Positions 50,265 to 62,225 of a stretch of DNA of 64,000 nt are shown in pieces. Source of the DNA: Numida meleagris (taxonomy: Eukaryota > Chordata > Aves > Galliformes > Numididae). The translations under genes and the position numbers were made by a program. The stretch is taken from the NCBI RefSeq assembly GCF_002078875.1, contig NC_034412.1:79135846-79199845 (forward strand). The letters run 5' to 3'. Under the pieces are notes generated by a model. That model saw nothing but the letters and a program-made list of their open reading frames with translations, ran no database searches and was not told the DNA's origin. Position 1 is the stretch's first letter. The number at the start of each line of letters is the position of its first letter.

Positions 50265-50510
50265 ATATAGAATGACAGGACAATTTAGTTTGGAAAGGAC
50301 CTCAGGAGGTCTGTAGTCCAACCCCTGTTCAGAACAGGACCAATTTTAGCTCACACCAAGGCTTGAGAATGGGCTTCTCAGGGAGGTGTTCCATCTCACA
50401 GCTGAACTGCCACTGCAGAGGGAAGAAGGCTCTTCATACATCCAACCTGAACCTCTCCTTTTATCTGTTCTATTCCACCTTCATATCTTTTTTTCTTACC
50501 TGGTGATTCA
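50265..50510 (-). mobile_element. CR1 3' fragment, minus strand
   Basis: The diverged CR1 terminus begins at 50265 (ATATAGAATGACAGGACAA, then GGAAAGGACCTCAGGAGGTC). A 3' UTR and ORF2 end without an intact frame follow, including GGGCTTCTCAGGGAGGTGTT near 50368 (equivalent to NRLPREVVE in reverse). Confidence 0.78.
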
Positions 50511-50528
50511 TATTAATATGAACTGCAG

Positions 50529-51232
50529 AATCAGAATCACAGAATCGTAGGAGTTGGAAGGGAGATCTGGAGATCATCTAGTCCAACCACCTGCTAAAGC
50601 AGGCTCCTTAGAGTAGAATACACAGGAAAGCTTCCAGGTGAGTTTAGAATATCGTCCAGAGGACGATTCTGCACAGCCTCTTAGGGAAGCCTATTCCACT
50701 GCCCTGGAACTTCCTATGTTCCAATTTGTGTCCATTGTTCTGTTGCTAGGCACTGCTGAAAAGAGCCTGGTTCCATCAACTTTACTCTTGCACTTTACGT
50801 ACTTACAAGCATTGATAAGATTCCCCTCTTAGTCTTCTTTTCTCATGAGGGAAATGCTCCAGGTCCTTATCATGCTAGTAACCCTACACTGAACACTCTC
50901 TAGAAGTTCCCTGTTTTTCTTCAACTGAGGAGCCCAGAACTGGACAAATGCTTCAGATGTGGCCTCACAAGTGCAGAGTAGAGGGGGGAGATTAACCTCT
51001 CTTCATCTGTTTGCTATGTTATTTTTAATGCACCCCAGGGTACCATTGGCCTTCTTGGACACAAGGGCACGCGTCTCGCTCTTGGCCAACCTATTGTCCA
51101 TCAGGACACCTAGGTCCTTCTCTAAAGAGCTCCTTTTCAAGCTGGCCATCCTCTAACCTGTACCAATGCATGCAGGTATTCCTTCCCAGGTGTAGGAGTC
51201 TGCTTTTGGCCTTTTTAAACTGTTCATATTCT
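50529..51232 (-). mobile_element. second CR1 fragment, minus strand
   Basis: It starts with AATCACAGAATCGTAGGAGTT and GATCATCTAGTCCAACCACC. The minus-strand C-terminal ORF2 remnant follows with AKSRLLHLGRNTCMHWYRLE (about 51205-51150), equivalent to the [20 protein letters not shown] motif. A separate insertion from the copy at 50265-50510, since each has its own 3' terminus. Confidence 0.85.
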
Positions 51233-51929
51233 TGCCACAGGAAGTAAAGTGTATACGGTACAAAAAGAGAATGGATACATTTATGAAATCTGTTGAAGTT
51301 TTTTTTATTCAAAGATACTACCTCTAAAGTAGTAAGTGCCTAAAATAGAGACTATTGTGTGCTGAGAGAGGAAAAAATGTAATTATCTATTCCAGTTCTG
51401 TATTCTTCCCTAGTTTTCCATTATCAACCAGTTTTGGAGACAGAATATTGACCTGGGTTACAGCAAGACACTCATATAATTATGAAATCATTAGATTTTG
51501 CATTATGCTACTGGATACTGATAATCTAAGTATCCTCTGTTAATTCTTGGGGTTGCCTTCAAAATGAACATGCTATTTGTTCTTTCCATAAAAGAAATAA
51601 TAAGTATGGCTTTTGTAGTAACTTAGTCTAGAATTACCTCTAACAGGCAGCATCTTTTTTTTCATGCCTTCCCCAGAATTTTTACCGTTCCTTCAGCTTA
51701 GTCTTTGCATTCAGATAACCCACACACATATATTCCACACCCTAAATAAAACAGCACATATTTATCATTTCCATATAGCACCGTATCATGTAAGCTATGA
51801 AATTATAAGTTCACTAGAAGAATAGGAGAATAATTACATTATTCTCAATACTGTGGTCACAAGTAGTGTACACTGACAAGTCTGGATGTTAAATCATATG
51901 GATGCATTAATGCTATTATAACTGATCTA

Positions 51930-52320
51930 CATGGAAGTGAAATGCACTGTACCACTCATCCTACAGGTTAGAGATTGCTTGCAATCGTGGATGCATTTGA
52001 AAATCCAAATGTAACTCATGGATCTCTTGGCTGACATGGGAGAGCAATTTTTATCCTCTTTGCATGAGTTTAATGTGGAATTACAAAATGTGCAGTGTGT
52101 GACCGAGCAGGAAGGGATCTGGCATCAGCTGCAATGTACTTGTTTGCTTGTTTTTCTCTTACAACTTTTGCTAATACTACATTAATCTCTGCATCAGGCT
52201 TGCTTCCAAATCCCAGTTTATGTGCTTGCATAAACAGCCAAAATGCTATTTAGGATGACCAATAAGCCTCGAAAATGCTATATATGATTACCAAAAATAA
52301 AGAGTGGATATGCCAAATCT
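51930..52320. other. candidate conserved non-coding element
   Basis: Non-repetitive, moderately GC DNA with words such as TTGCATGAGTTTAATG near 52060, ACATTAATCTCTGCATCAGG near 52178 and TATGTGCTTGCATAAAC near 52221 (octamer-like). Inference from composition and motif density only. Confidence 0.18.
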
Positions 52321-53295
52321 CAGACAAAACAAGAAATCTTGTTACCAATTGAAGGATATTTTTTTTGCCTTCACCAAAGCTTTCTTTTACTTTTGTGAGA
52401 GTCACTTGTCACTTGACTGTTACTGAAGAATCTTCAAGAATGCTTAACAAAAGGGTTTTTAAGCACTCAAACTCAACCTGGAAATGAATGTTAATTAAAA
52501 ACACTTAAAATTTTCTTTGTATAACAAAGCATTTCCTTTGCCATATTTCAGTCCTTCATATTGAAAAATGCATGTGGAAAGGACACATTCATTTCAATTA
52601 CCCGCAAAAGCTTTTCTAAACTGTTAGAATAAGGATATTGATCCACATCTTTGCACCACATTGTTAAATGTCAGAAGCAAAACTGAATTCAGACAAACAA
52701 TGAACCATTTTCCACTAATACGAAAAATGTAGAAGTGACATTGGATTTAATTATTATGAGTTTTATTTTTTTATTTTTTTCTTGACCAAGCACTTTCTAT
52801 TGCCACTTTCAACATCATCTAAGTGGTGTTTAGTTTACATTTGTGGTAAAAAAAAAAAAAAAGGCTACTACAATCTTATTTATATGTTCCATATGTCATA
52901 TGTCAGCACAAATTCAGGATTAATTTTATTTCTCCATCAAATTACTGCCATATGATAAGCAACTGTGATACAATCCAGCAAAATTAAAATACCTTTTCTC
53001 TGTATTTTCAGTTATTTTTTCAGTGGTGAAGACAGATAGTTTATTTTGTCATATTCAATTGTATAGTTGGTGCTAACAGATTTGGGACTTATTATTGCTT
53101 CTGCAACCATAGCCCCAGTCCATACTGACACATGCAAGAAGAGTGGAGTATTACTCCACAATTAATCCATTTGTTTGAAGAGTAAATTAGGTTTATACCA
53201 CTCTTTCCACCTGAACTTTGATAGAGTGGGCAACTGTACAATGTCACTAGCATCTTTCTGGTCTTCTCTAAAGCTCACCAGTATAACCAGGCAGT

Positions 53296-53517
53296 GTGTA
53301 CATAATCTTATCTCCTCTTCGTATACCACCATATTATCCTTTTGGAATGGTGCCTGTGGAGCTAAAGTCTCTGCCTAGGATGAGGGAAATGGCTGATGCC
53401 AATCTCTTTGAAGTTTTAACCAGTAGTGACACTGAAGACATCCCAGAGTCATACATGCAAGACGTTTCTCCACTTCTTCACTTCCGACAAGGTCCTTCAT
53501 CAGATAATCTTACATAA
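53296..53517 (+). CDS. short ORF of coding-like composition, unknown
   Basis: The last 47 codons read as an acidic, mixed-composition peptide (MREMADANLFEVLTSSDTED, then IPESYMQDVSPLLHFRQGPS) and stop at TAA 53515-53517. This contrasts with the low-complexity ORFs around it. No promoter, splice acceptor or domain is evident, and the first 27 residues look random. It could be a pseudogene scrap, a terminal exon or chance. I do not recognise it. Confidence 0.15.
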   Translation: MYIILSPLRIPPYYPFGMVPVELKSLPRMREMADANLFEVLTSSDTEDIPESYMQDVSPLLHFRQGPSSDNLT

Positions 53518-53944
53518 ATAAATACTCCCACATTCCTCATACCTTCACTGATCAGCATGACTGATCAGTTTTGGTTCTCCTTTCTGCCTCTCTTATCATT
53601 TGTCAGTCAGGTTTGTATTTGTCTGTGTTTTTGCTCAGGGCTACCTAGTTTTCTTACTATTCATTTTTTTGTACTGAAAAGGTCCTCCTTCACTAGACAC
53701 CATTAAATGAGAAAAAACTCTCTGCTTCCACATCTCCTTAAATATTCAGTATTTTTTATTAAAAATATAGCCACAGGAATAAAGTCATTCCTGCACAAAG
53801 CCTGCTATAGTAACAGTAAAGAGTGTACTTCAGAACAGCTTCTACTATTTAGCCATGTTCATTCATCTTAGTTGGTCGTACAGCAACTATCTTTACATTC
53901 TGTAGAAGGAATTAGGCATTTATAGGGCGTGAATTGCCTAATTT

Positions 53945-53965
53945 AAAAAAAAAAAAAAAAAAAAA
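53945..53965 (+). repeat. A21 mononucleotide run
   Basis: Twenty-one consecutive A residues, with no retroposon body visible upstream. Confidence 0.9.
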
Positions 53966-54554
53966 GATGAGACAGTCATTCCCCCAAAATGCCTGTATCT
54001 TTCTCCTGAATACAAAAATATCTATGTACTGTCATATGAATCAACAGCGTATTGGCAAAAAAAAACTAAGGCAATAAATATGAAAATTGAAACAGCGTAT
54101 TACTAAGAGTTTCCATTTCTTCAGTATCCATACAGAAACTGATGATGGATTAGTCCACTCATTTCCCTATGTGCATATTTTAAAGGATATTGGAATAAAA
54201 AGAAAATCTGGCAGATAAAAGCCACTAAAATTGCTAGAGAGATGAAAAGAAAAAAGGAATCAAAAACAAATTGAGAGTCTGTTTGATAAAAATACTTTCA
54301 CAAGGAAAAATCATCAACTTATTAGTTAATTTGTTAATCTTTTAATTAAAAAGAGGAAGGCTTGTCAGTAACCTCTGGCTGGATACTGAATTCTGACACG
54401 TAATTGAAAACAAGGCTCCTATGTTCAAGAGAGTGCCATTAGAATAGAATACCAAGGGAAGGTTGCTTAAGTAGACTGGATGCTCGCAGTCTTTAATTTG
54501 CAATATGATGCTGCCCGAGAGCACTTTTCAAAAAAAATGTAAGTCACTGGTCTT

Positions 54555-54632
54555 GCTACTGATCAATAAACTGTGGTATACAGGGGGGTCGTGACAGACC
54601 CTTTTGGCCTTAAGCCATATGAATTTATGAAA
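54555..54632 (+). mobile_element. ancient CR1-type 3' end, plus strand
   Basis: GACAGACCCTTTTGGCCTTA followed by TATGAATTTATGAAA has the form of an old CR1/L3-type terminus. Only about 80 bases are recognisable. Confidence 0.4.
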
Positions 54633-56391
54633 CATCACAACAAAGTGTAAGAGCTTACCTTGGAGATACATAGCTAGTCATTTAAATATAAATACAAAGC
54701 CCTAATACTAACTTTTATCTTAAAGATGGTGATAAAAGTTCTGTATAAAAGTAAAAATGGTCTTAAAGAAATTGATCGTGGCTTTCTGGTCGTAAAGGAG
54801 GGACTCGCTTATAGCACCAAAGCCTTTGTAATACTCTAGTATTCTAAAGGATAAAATGGCAATATAATTTGTCATGATCATTCAGATAAAGGTGGTGAAG
54901 CCACATAGATTCCTTGTTTGTGATACAAACACATGGATTTTTGTTTCCTAAGGCTAGTCATTCCAGAGGATCCACTTTGCTATAGAGAATATTTACTTAC
55001 TAACTGAGAATTTTTCCAGAACACAGACACCAAATCACTGTAAATATTTCTAGGTTAACATAGGAAACAAAACATAGTATATTTTGCTCCAGAATACAAG
55101 CATTACCCTCACCAACCTCATCTGAGGCCTCAGCTCAAGCACCTTTTGAGTTTATACTTGCACCTGAGCTCAGGCTCTGGCCTATGGCCCTTGTCAATCT
55201 AAAATGTAAGGGTATTGTGTCTGGTCTTGAGTATCACAACTTTGCCTTGATGATTTAACTTCCTGACATCACCTTGGACCTGCCTCAGCATTTCTGACTT
55301 GTTTGGTGATCAGTGGACTGTGGGCTGACACAAATTATTGCCACTAGACTGGCTCTACTATTCTTGGTTGAGACTGGTTTTCTATGTCTGCCTTGCTATA
55401 TTTCTTGACTCTGAACTTGCGTCCCCTTCTGAATACTCCATTTGCTCCTTAAAATAGACACCATTATCTGTTGAATTGGCAGGAGTACAGTGAGAGAAAA
55501 AATAAATTTTATCCATGTTATTGCTGCCTTTCACTGATATGTAGGTCAAAGTGTTCCAAATAAAACAGAAGAAAACCCTGAGTTCCAGAGCATTAGACAG
55601 AATTCCCTTTTACAGGCAAAAAGTTGTGGGGGTCCCAAAGCCATCTAGATAGGGAGTGCATTCTACCAGATACAAAAATGTGGCATCTATGGGGAAAAAA
55701 TTTTGGAAAATAGCTTCTGTGCTCTATCTAGGATGTGCTCTTGGCTGGTTTTCTGTTAATCTGTATAACATTCACTCATTGGGCAAGCAGACAGCCATGA
55801 ATTTTTGCCTTGTAATGTTTGCAGACATCCAAGTTGAGGGCATCTGGAGAGAGGTTCCATTCAGGATGCTCAGAAGAAACAGCTCTGCACGCAGGAAGCT
55901 GGAGATCCCATTTTCTTCTGTTAATGAGAACAAAGGTACTAACATTCTAGTATCCCATAATAACAGTATTTATTTAAGTGCCTAAAAAAAAAAGGTTGCT
56001 TAGTCACCAACTCACCAATTTACTTGCTCATTTACAGCCAAGATGGAAAAACTAAATTAAGTGGAAAAAAGACTGAGGCACTATAAACAGTGAGAAGCTT
56101 ACCTAATTGTTGAAAATCCTGTTTTCTAAAGCCTTTCTGCAGCATTCTTCCCCATATGAGATAAAGTTGGGGTTTTTTACACTCTGGATTCAGACTATAT
56201 GAATAAATTATTTTTCTCCCTTCCTTCCAAAAATATTTTAATATTAGTTCAATAACACAATATAAGTTTGTGGAAAGAATCCCAAGCAATTTATTATATG
56301 GCATTCTATAAAGCCTAATTACTTGAAGAAATAGCTGCATTTGAAGAATATGGGTTGTTTTATTTTTTGTTTAAAGAGTTCTACTCAAGTA
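54633..56391. other. unique DNA, no gene seen
   Basis: No family or exon recognised. The 109-codon plus ORF at 55656-55985 and the 102-codon minus ORF at 56032-56340 lack any motif and are taken as chance. Confidence 0.45.
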
Positions 56392-56937
56392 CCTGGGGCT
56401 GCTCCAAAAGTAATGCTACCTATTTACCTTGCCTCATTATGTCAGAGGCAGATGTTGATAGTATGGCAGTAGGGGTTGAACCTTCCAACCAGTATTCCAT
56501 TACATTTTGTTGCCATGTGACAGATGGCAACGGAGGGCAGTCTGACAAAATGGCATCTGACGTGGAAGTGCATAGGAAGCAAAGATGTGTCATTGAATTC
56601 CTCCATATGGAAAAAATGGGACCGACTGACATTCACTGATGACTGTTTAATGTTTATGGAGACCAAAGAGTGTATGTGAGCACAGTGAGGTGGTGATGGT
56701 GCATTTCAGAAGTGGTGACAGCAATGGTGGGTCACCTTCACTACTGCAGATTTTTACAAGCGTGGCACGCAGGCTCTTTTTCATCACTGGCAAAAATGCG
56801 TAGCTAATGGTGATGACTATGCTGAAAAAGAGTCTTTTGTAGCAGAAAATTTTCTCTATCAAATGGCAATATTGTGCTCTTTGTATCTGTTGTACTTTCT
56901 ATGGAAATAAATAGGAGACATTACTTTTGGAGAAATC
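56392..56937 (+). mobile_element. internally deleted mariner transposon (Galluhop type)
   Basis: A 546-bp element between TA dinucleotides (56390-56391 and 56938-56939), the mariner target. Inverted ends share CTCCAAAAGTAATG (56402-56415) and its complement (56919-56932), extending imperfectly outward and inward. From ATG 56550 the plus strand encodes a mariner transposase N-terminus (MASDVEVHRKQRCVIEFLHM, then EKMGPTDIH) ending at TGA 56637-56639. Further N-terminal residues continue after the stop. From about 56746 the C-terminal end follows (FYKRGTQALFHHWQKC, then NGDDYAEK). The middle that would carry the D,D34D catalytic triad is missing. Full-length chicken mariner is over 1 kb, so this is a non-autonomous deletion product. 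Confidence 0.9.
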
Positions 56938-56939
56938 TA

Positions 56940-58639
56940 CATACTTCTTTTAAATAAATTAATAACAAACTAAAAGCAATGAAAAGCTAATTTCTAACAG
57001 CAGAGATAGTTCTCATATTGGATTCATGTTGGTCTGGGAGTTCTACAAGTGTTTACAGGGAGCACTTTTCTAGACATGAGCAAGCAGATAATTTTATTTC
57101 ATACGATAAGTTGTACACACAGCAGAAATCCCTCTGACCCACAGGCCTGCATATCAGCTTTGTGAACAGAGTATGAGGTCTTTCTAAATGAACTCATACA
57201 CATGCAGACAGTGCTTCATCCAGCCCTCCAAGGGAGACAATGAAGAACTGGCTTCAAGGATACAACCGGTAGAAGAAAGCCAGTGCCATCAGTTCACTTA
57301 CATCTGTTTGACAGATCAGTCCTGGCATGAGCACTGGCTTTCCTAGCTATATTAGCTCTTAGCCAAATGTACTGACAGCTAGAAAAGAAATATTTTAGGA
57401 GGTAAACATATTCACAGTGTACTGAGCAGTCTTCACTGCCCTTTAATCTATAGCATCTTTGGAACATATAAACAAATTGAAGATGGGAAGGAAGGCAAAA
57501 GAAAAGGAAAAAATATTTTTTCTTCCTGTAAATATTGCTAATGGAACAGAGCTGTACCATATGCCTGTGCAAACAAAATTCTGAACTGAGAAAACTGCTT
57601 AAATTTACCTGCTTCTTACTGGAAATACTTTCTCTTTATCATAAAATATTTAATAATAACTTTTTATTTAATTGTGGCAATTAGAAGCTTTTTTGGATTT
57701 GTCTTTATCCTCCTAACATATTTTAATTTCTGTTAATACTTTACTAGCAAATACTAAGTATTTGATCTTAATTTGACTCTATTCTATACCAAGGAGTTGT
57801 TACATATTCTGTTCTACATCTTGATTACAAACAGATCACATTCAGATCTGAAAACAATTTTTTATGGAATGACTACTCAAACCACAATAAAGAGATGGAC
57901 TCAAAATTTTCTTTGAACAGCATCTTAGTTCAGATCAAAAGCTTTCTTCTGTTAAATCAGTTAAAATTGTGGACACAGTAACTCACAGATCTTTTTGTGA
58001 TACTTTTAACTCATATTTTTTACATTTAATCATGTTGAATTGATCCTAAGCTTACCACTGACCATACTTATGCTTAGGCATGGGAAAGCAATCATCTTTA
58101 GCTTTGACCTCATCTCAGCTTTCTTTTCCTATTCTGCTTTACAGATACAACTGTATCTATTTTCAGTTTCACCTCAAAACCCTCTGAGGAGATCTACGAA
58201 TTCAGCATGTAGTGAATTACAGTAATATACTGAAAGGGATTGTTTTTCACGGCTCAAACACAAGACTGAGTTAAGCTGGTTAACGACCTACTATCCCTCA
58301 GTTGATCATGGATAAACAACCATTTCATTAACAGCAAGCCAGTGCTTTTTACCTCCTAATTACTGTAGCTTGAAAGAGCACACATAGATCTGTTACTTAT
58401 GTCCAACAAGTATGTGGTAATAACTTGATTACAGTGTGGTAAACATGAGCACCAAGAATCCTGACATGGCTAAAATCATTCAGGTTTTCCCACTGGAACC
58501 TCTCCATCCCTGAACTGCTGTTCCTGAGCTACTCTGATCTCCAAGCTATAGCACACTGCCTGCCTGCTCTTTGCAACCCTGCTGAGGGTATTTGGGCATT
58601 GTGGCTGTGCTACCACTGATAAGTTGCATCTGTCTTGGA
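56940..58639. other. unique AT-rich DNA, no gene seen
   Basis: No element or exon recognised. Confidence 0.5.
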
Positions 58640-58960
58640 TAAAAGTAGATATTCTACTGGGCTGGCTTTATTTGCGCTTCGTATTTTGAATCTGAAGTCC
58701 ATGCTCCAAGACATAAAATTTTCTTGCGCTGAAGTGGTGGTTGCCTGTCAGACCTCCTAATTTTTCTTTTATTGATAGTAAATTCATCATGAGTTCTTCG
58801 TTTGCTGCTCAAAGCTGGGCCTTGAAGGGTCTGCAAGATTAAATTAATGAATGGCTACTGGTAATTAAAAAGCCATGTAACGGGTATGCTTATTTGTCTT
58901 CTAATAGTATGCAAATCTATGAGATTAAAATCGCTTAAGCTAAACATCTAACACATTGTA
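58640..58960. other. candidate conserved non-coding element
   Basis: Non-repetitive block with GATTAAATTAATGAATGG near 58838, TGGTAATTAAAAAGCC near 58859, GTATGCAAATC near 58909 (a perfect octamer-like ATGCAAAT) and unusual CpGs at TTTGCGCTTCG near 58671. Texture only, no conservation evidence. Confidence 0.22.
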
Positions 58961-61522
58961 TGAGTTTTACAGATAGCCGACCATTTTCTTGGGATGTTAT
59001 AAACATTTTCTCACAAAACTAAGGACTGCTTCATGAAAACACCCTATTTTCTCATCTAGTTAATGGAGAGTATCTGGATAAAGTTAAGTAGCTCTCATTT
59101 TGATATAATGTACCTAGAGCTGCTCTTGTAGATCAACTTTCAAGAAAGAACTCAAGTATATTTGTAGCCCAACTACAATTCTCTTTCTTGAGTGCAGTAT
59201 GAAGAGGGAAAAAAATGGTTTACAAAATATGCCCCTCTATATTTTCCTGCCACTCTTGATAGCAAGTGTTTTTTACCTCAGGCATCAAAAAAAGAAAAAA
59301 ATAACCTGCAATGACACAGTCCTTGTGTACAAGTCCCACACAGCAGATTTCAGAAAGCAAGTACACATGAAAAAGCAATAGCATATACTATTAGGCTGTT
59401 TAACTGATGGCTGATTCGTAAACATTTGTTTAATCCTTTCAAAGATAATTAAAAAAAAAAAAGCTATAGATGAATTTTATGATTGCAGTGGGGTAATTAC
59501 ATGTAAATAATAATATTTTTAATGATAGTGACTGTTTTAGATTTACAGAGTATATGTAAAGCAACTCTAATTTTGTGAGCAAGTTTATCATTCAAACATT
59601 GTGACAGTATTGTATGTAAATATTTACATCCTTGAGAGCCTCTAAGATTTGTCTAGTTCCAGATTCTATTGATCTTTATTCAAATTTGAAACCAATCACT
59701 TATGCTATGCACACTAATTTCTCTTTCCTAGCTGGATTCACAAATACAAGAGAGCTTGAAACATAGCCCCATTTTGAATAGAATGAATGCCAGATCTGGG
59801 GAGGGAGAGTAAGGAAGTTCAGTCCTTTGAGTCAAGCAATGGATGCGTGGCCAAATGCCTCATACTACAATGAATGGGAACCAAATTAGACCCGCAGAGG
59901 TTGATATATGGTCAGAGTGCCACAACTTCATTCCTATTTCTTACATTTTTCATACGGTATCAAAAAGCCAGAGGGAAGATTAATTTTATTGCTAGGAATA
60001 TACTAGATGCCAGCACCTAATCAAGGACAGGGGAACTCAGGTAAAACAACTTCAAACCCATTGTTACTCAGATCATTGCTTCTTATTGAGGATGTTTACT
60101 CTTCTTTTGAGCATGTGCATGCATTCTATGTATGATAGTGCTATTTATGTTCCTACTTTTGAAACCAGTGGGAGTTTTCTTAGTTTGAAGCTTTCTACCA
60201 TTTCCATAGTACTTGTTAAAAATCAGAGCAGGAAGATACAGAACATAAGTTACAACTGAATTCAATAAAAATTTGATTGGCATAAAGGTTATCACACCCA
60301 ACTAATTAGCATTTAGTAATTTTATAATAAAGTTATATTTTCTGTCTCCTTTTGTCCATGTATATAAATGAAACAAAATACAATTGAATGATAATTAAGA
60401 ACAGAATTATGATATAAAATGTCAATTCAGAGGGGAAGGAGTGGTGATCAAGGGTCTTGAAAAGTATTAAATGGCTCATGTGGTGTTTAATGCATTTCAA
60501 ACTGTTCATTACTTGAAATATTTCATGATTTAATAAATACTTAGACATAAAGGTCTTCTCTGCTATTAGTTCTACAGCACAAACAGATGGTTTTGGAAGT
60601 CCTCTATTTGGCACTCTATTTGTTAGTTAATTTCTTCCTAGTACTTGTCTTGTCAGATTTCCATACCGTGCTAAAGTAATAGAAGGTCACAAAGGCAATA
60701 ACCCTGCATTCATGGCCACTGGTCCATCTTATTCAGTATATCATTTCAAATAGCAGCCCATAACAGATGTTCCAAAAGATTATTAAAAAAAAGGTACTCA
60801 TATTTATGCTTACTTTGCCGAAGCTATTTGGGAGACTAAGTTACATTGATACTAACCTCTGGGAATTTTAGCTTTATGGAATAAATGGCCTTGAGCACTT
60901 AGGATTACTTGAAAAAGAACAGAGTATAACAGATGCTTATTCCTAATCTGTGGAAATGACTAGTTGATTTATTCATTGGAGAATGAATGCTGCTTTTTTT
61001 TGTTGTTCATTTGTGAATTATCCTACCTACCATGTAAAAGAAAAAGATTATATCCCTTTCTTCTGTGTGAAAGCACATATAAATACAGATACTGGCATAC
61101 AGAAACTCACTACTTAAGTCTGTACTGTGTTCGGTTTGTCACGGAGAACACAGCTCTGGCTGGGAAATATGAGGTTTCCTACTACTCTCAGAGCTCCTCC
61201 AATTCAGCTGGACAACTATGGAAAACACAGCAAGAAAAGTTTTTGCTTTTTGGAATAACGGGCATGAGTCACTCACTTTTGATTCCCATGTAAGTCACAG
61301 AGCAGTCCTTGGTGAGGACTGCTAACTATAGCTCTGACTGTGCTTCAGATAGGAGTAGATGTATATCTAGGTGTTACTTTAATATTAAAACTTTCTTCTT
61401 TAAAGGCCTATTTGTTTTCTGAATTCCTTTAATGAAGAACTTTTTTTCAAAGGAGCATGGCAGTGGGTGCCACAAATCAAATGTGAGTATGTAAAAATGT
61501 GCAGAAAGCAGAACTGTGAGAA
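58961..61522. other. unique AT-rich DNA, no gene seen
   Basis: No recognisable element. ORFs of up to 109 codons (60964-61293) have no motif and poor composition. Confidence 0.5.
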
Positions 61523-61650
61523 TCCTCTTCTCTCCTCTGCTCTCTCTCCTTCTTTCCTTACTCTTTCTTCTTCTACTTCTTCCTTCTTTTCTTCCTTCCT
61601 TCCTTCCTTTTTTTCCCTTTCTTTCTGCATTCCTCCCTTCCTTTCTTACC
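61523..61650 (+). repeat. polypyrimidine (CT-rich) tract with CTTC repeats
   Basis: About 130 bases almost entirely C and T. It includes a run of TTCC tetranucleotides at about 61588-61609 and CTCT words at the left side. Overlapping ORFs on both strands are low-complexity shadows. Confidence 0.88.
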
Positions 61651-62024
61651 ATATTTACATGTTATTTAGTGCACATGGTCCAGAACAACATATTTCCAAA
61701 CATTAGTAAATTTACTCTTCTAACCCATTTCTTGATGATTAACTAATATCAGATCTTTCTTAATTTTGATGGGCATTGGCCTCCAAGTCTGACAGTAAGT
61801 CATATAATTTCTTTTTGTTATTTTTGACTTTATTTATTTATAATTTGTATGTGCAAAAACACATATATAAGAAAATTTGTCCCACAGTAAGACTTTTATA
61901 TCACAGTATGGGTGCTAACCTTTAGTAATCATGGAAATATGAGTAGCTAACACCTAATGTTTTCTGTCCTTCAGATAATTGCTGCACGGTGACAGTGCTT
62001 TGCCTTTCACCAGAAGTTGTTCTG

Positions 62025-62225
62025 TGAAAGCTTATTGTGAGAGATTTTGTCAAAGGCTTGAAAGTTTGTAAAAAGTATTCCAGTGACTTCTTTACCATCT
62101 ACTATTTGACATTTTTAAGGAAATCTAATGGATTAGGAATTAAAATTTACTGACTAAACCAGTTCCACATTTATTTCTGACATTTGAGTAAGCAGTTACC
62201 TTTTCATTACTCGGGACTTCTTTTA
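62025..62225 (-). mobile_element. doubtful ancient CR1 scrap, minus strand
   Basis: GATTTTGTCAAAGGCTTGAAAG near 62044 resembles the reversed KAFD segment of CR1, and ATCTACTATTTGAC follows at the right distance. Divergence is too high for a firm call. Confidence 0.28.

Larger units (their letters stand above)
52321..54554. other. unique DNA with one coding-like ORF, no supported gene
   Basis: It contains A21 at 53945-53965 and the 73-codon ORF described separately. Nothing else is recognisable. Confidence 0.45.

Noticed and set aside
56032..56340. 102-codon minus-strand ORF beside the mariner
   Set aside because: Not part of the mariner and carries no recognisable domain.
61374..61746. Lys/Arg/Glu-rich and Ser/Pro/Leu-rich ORFs on both strands
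   Set aside because: Translations of the polypyrimidine tract; low-complexity shadows.
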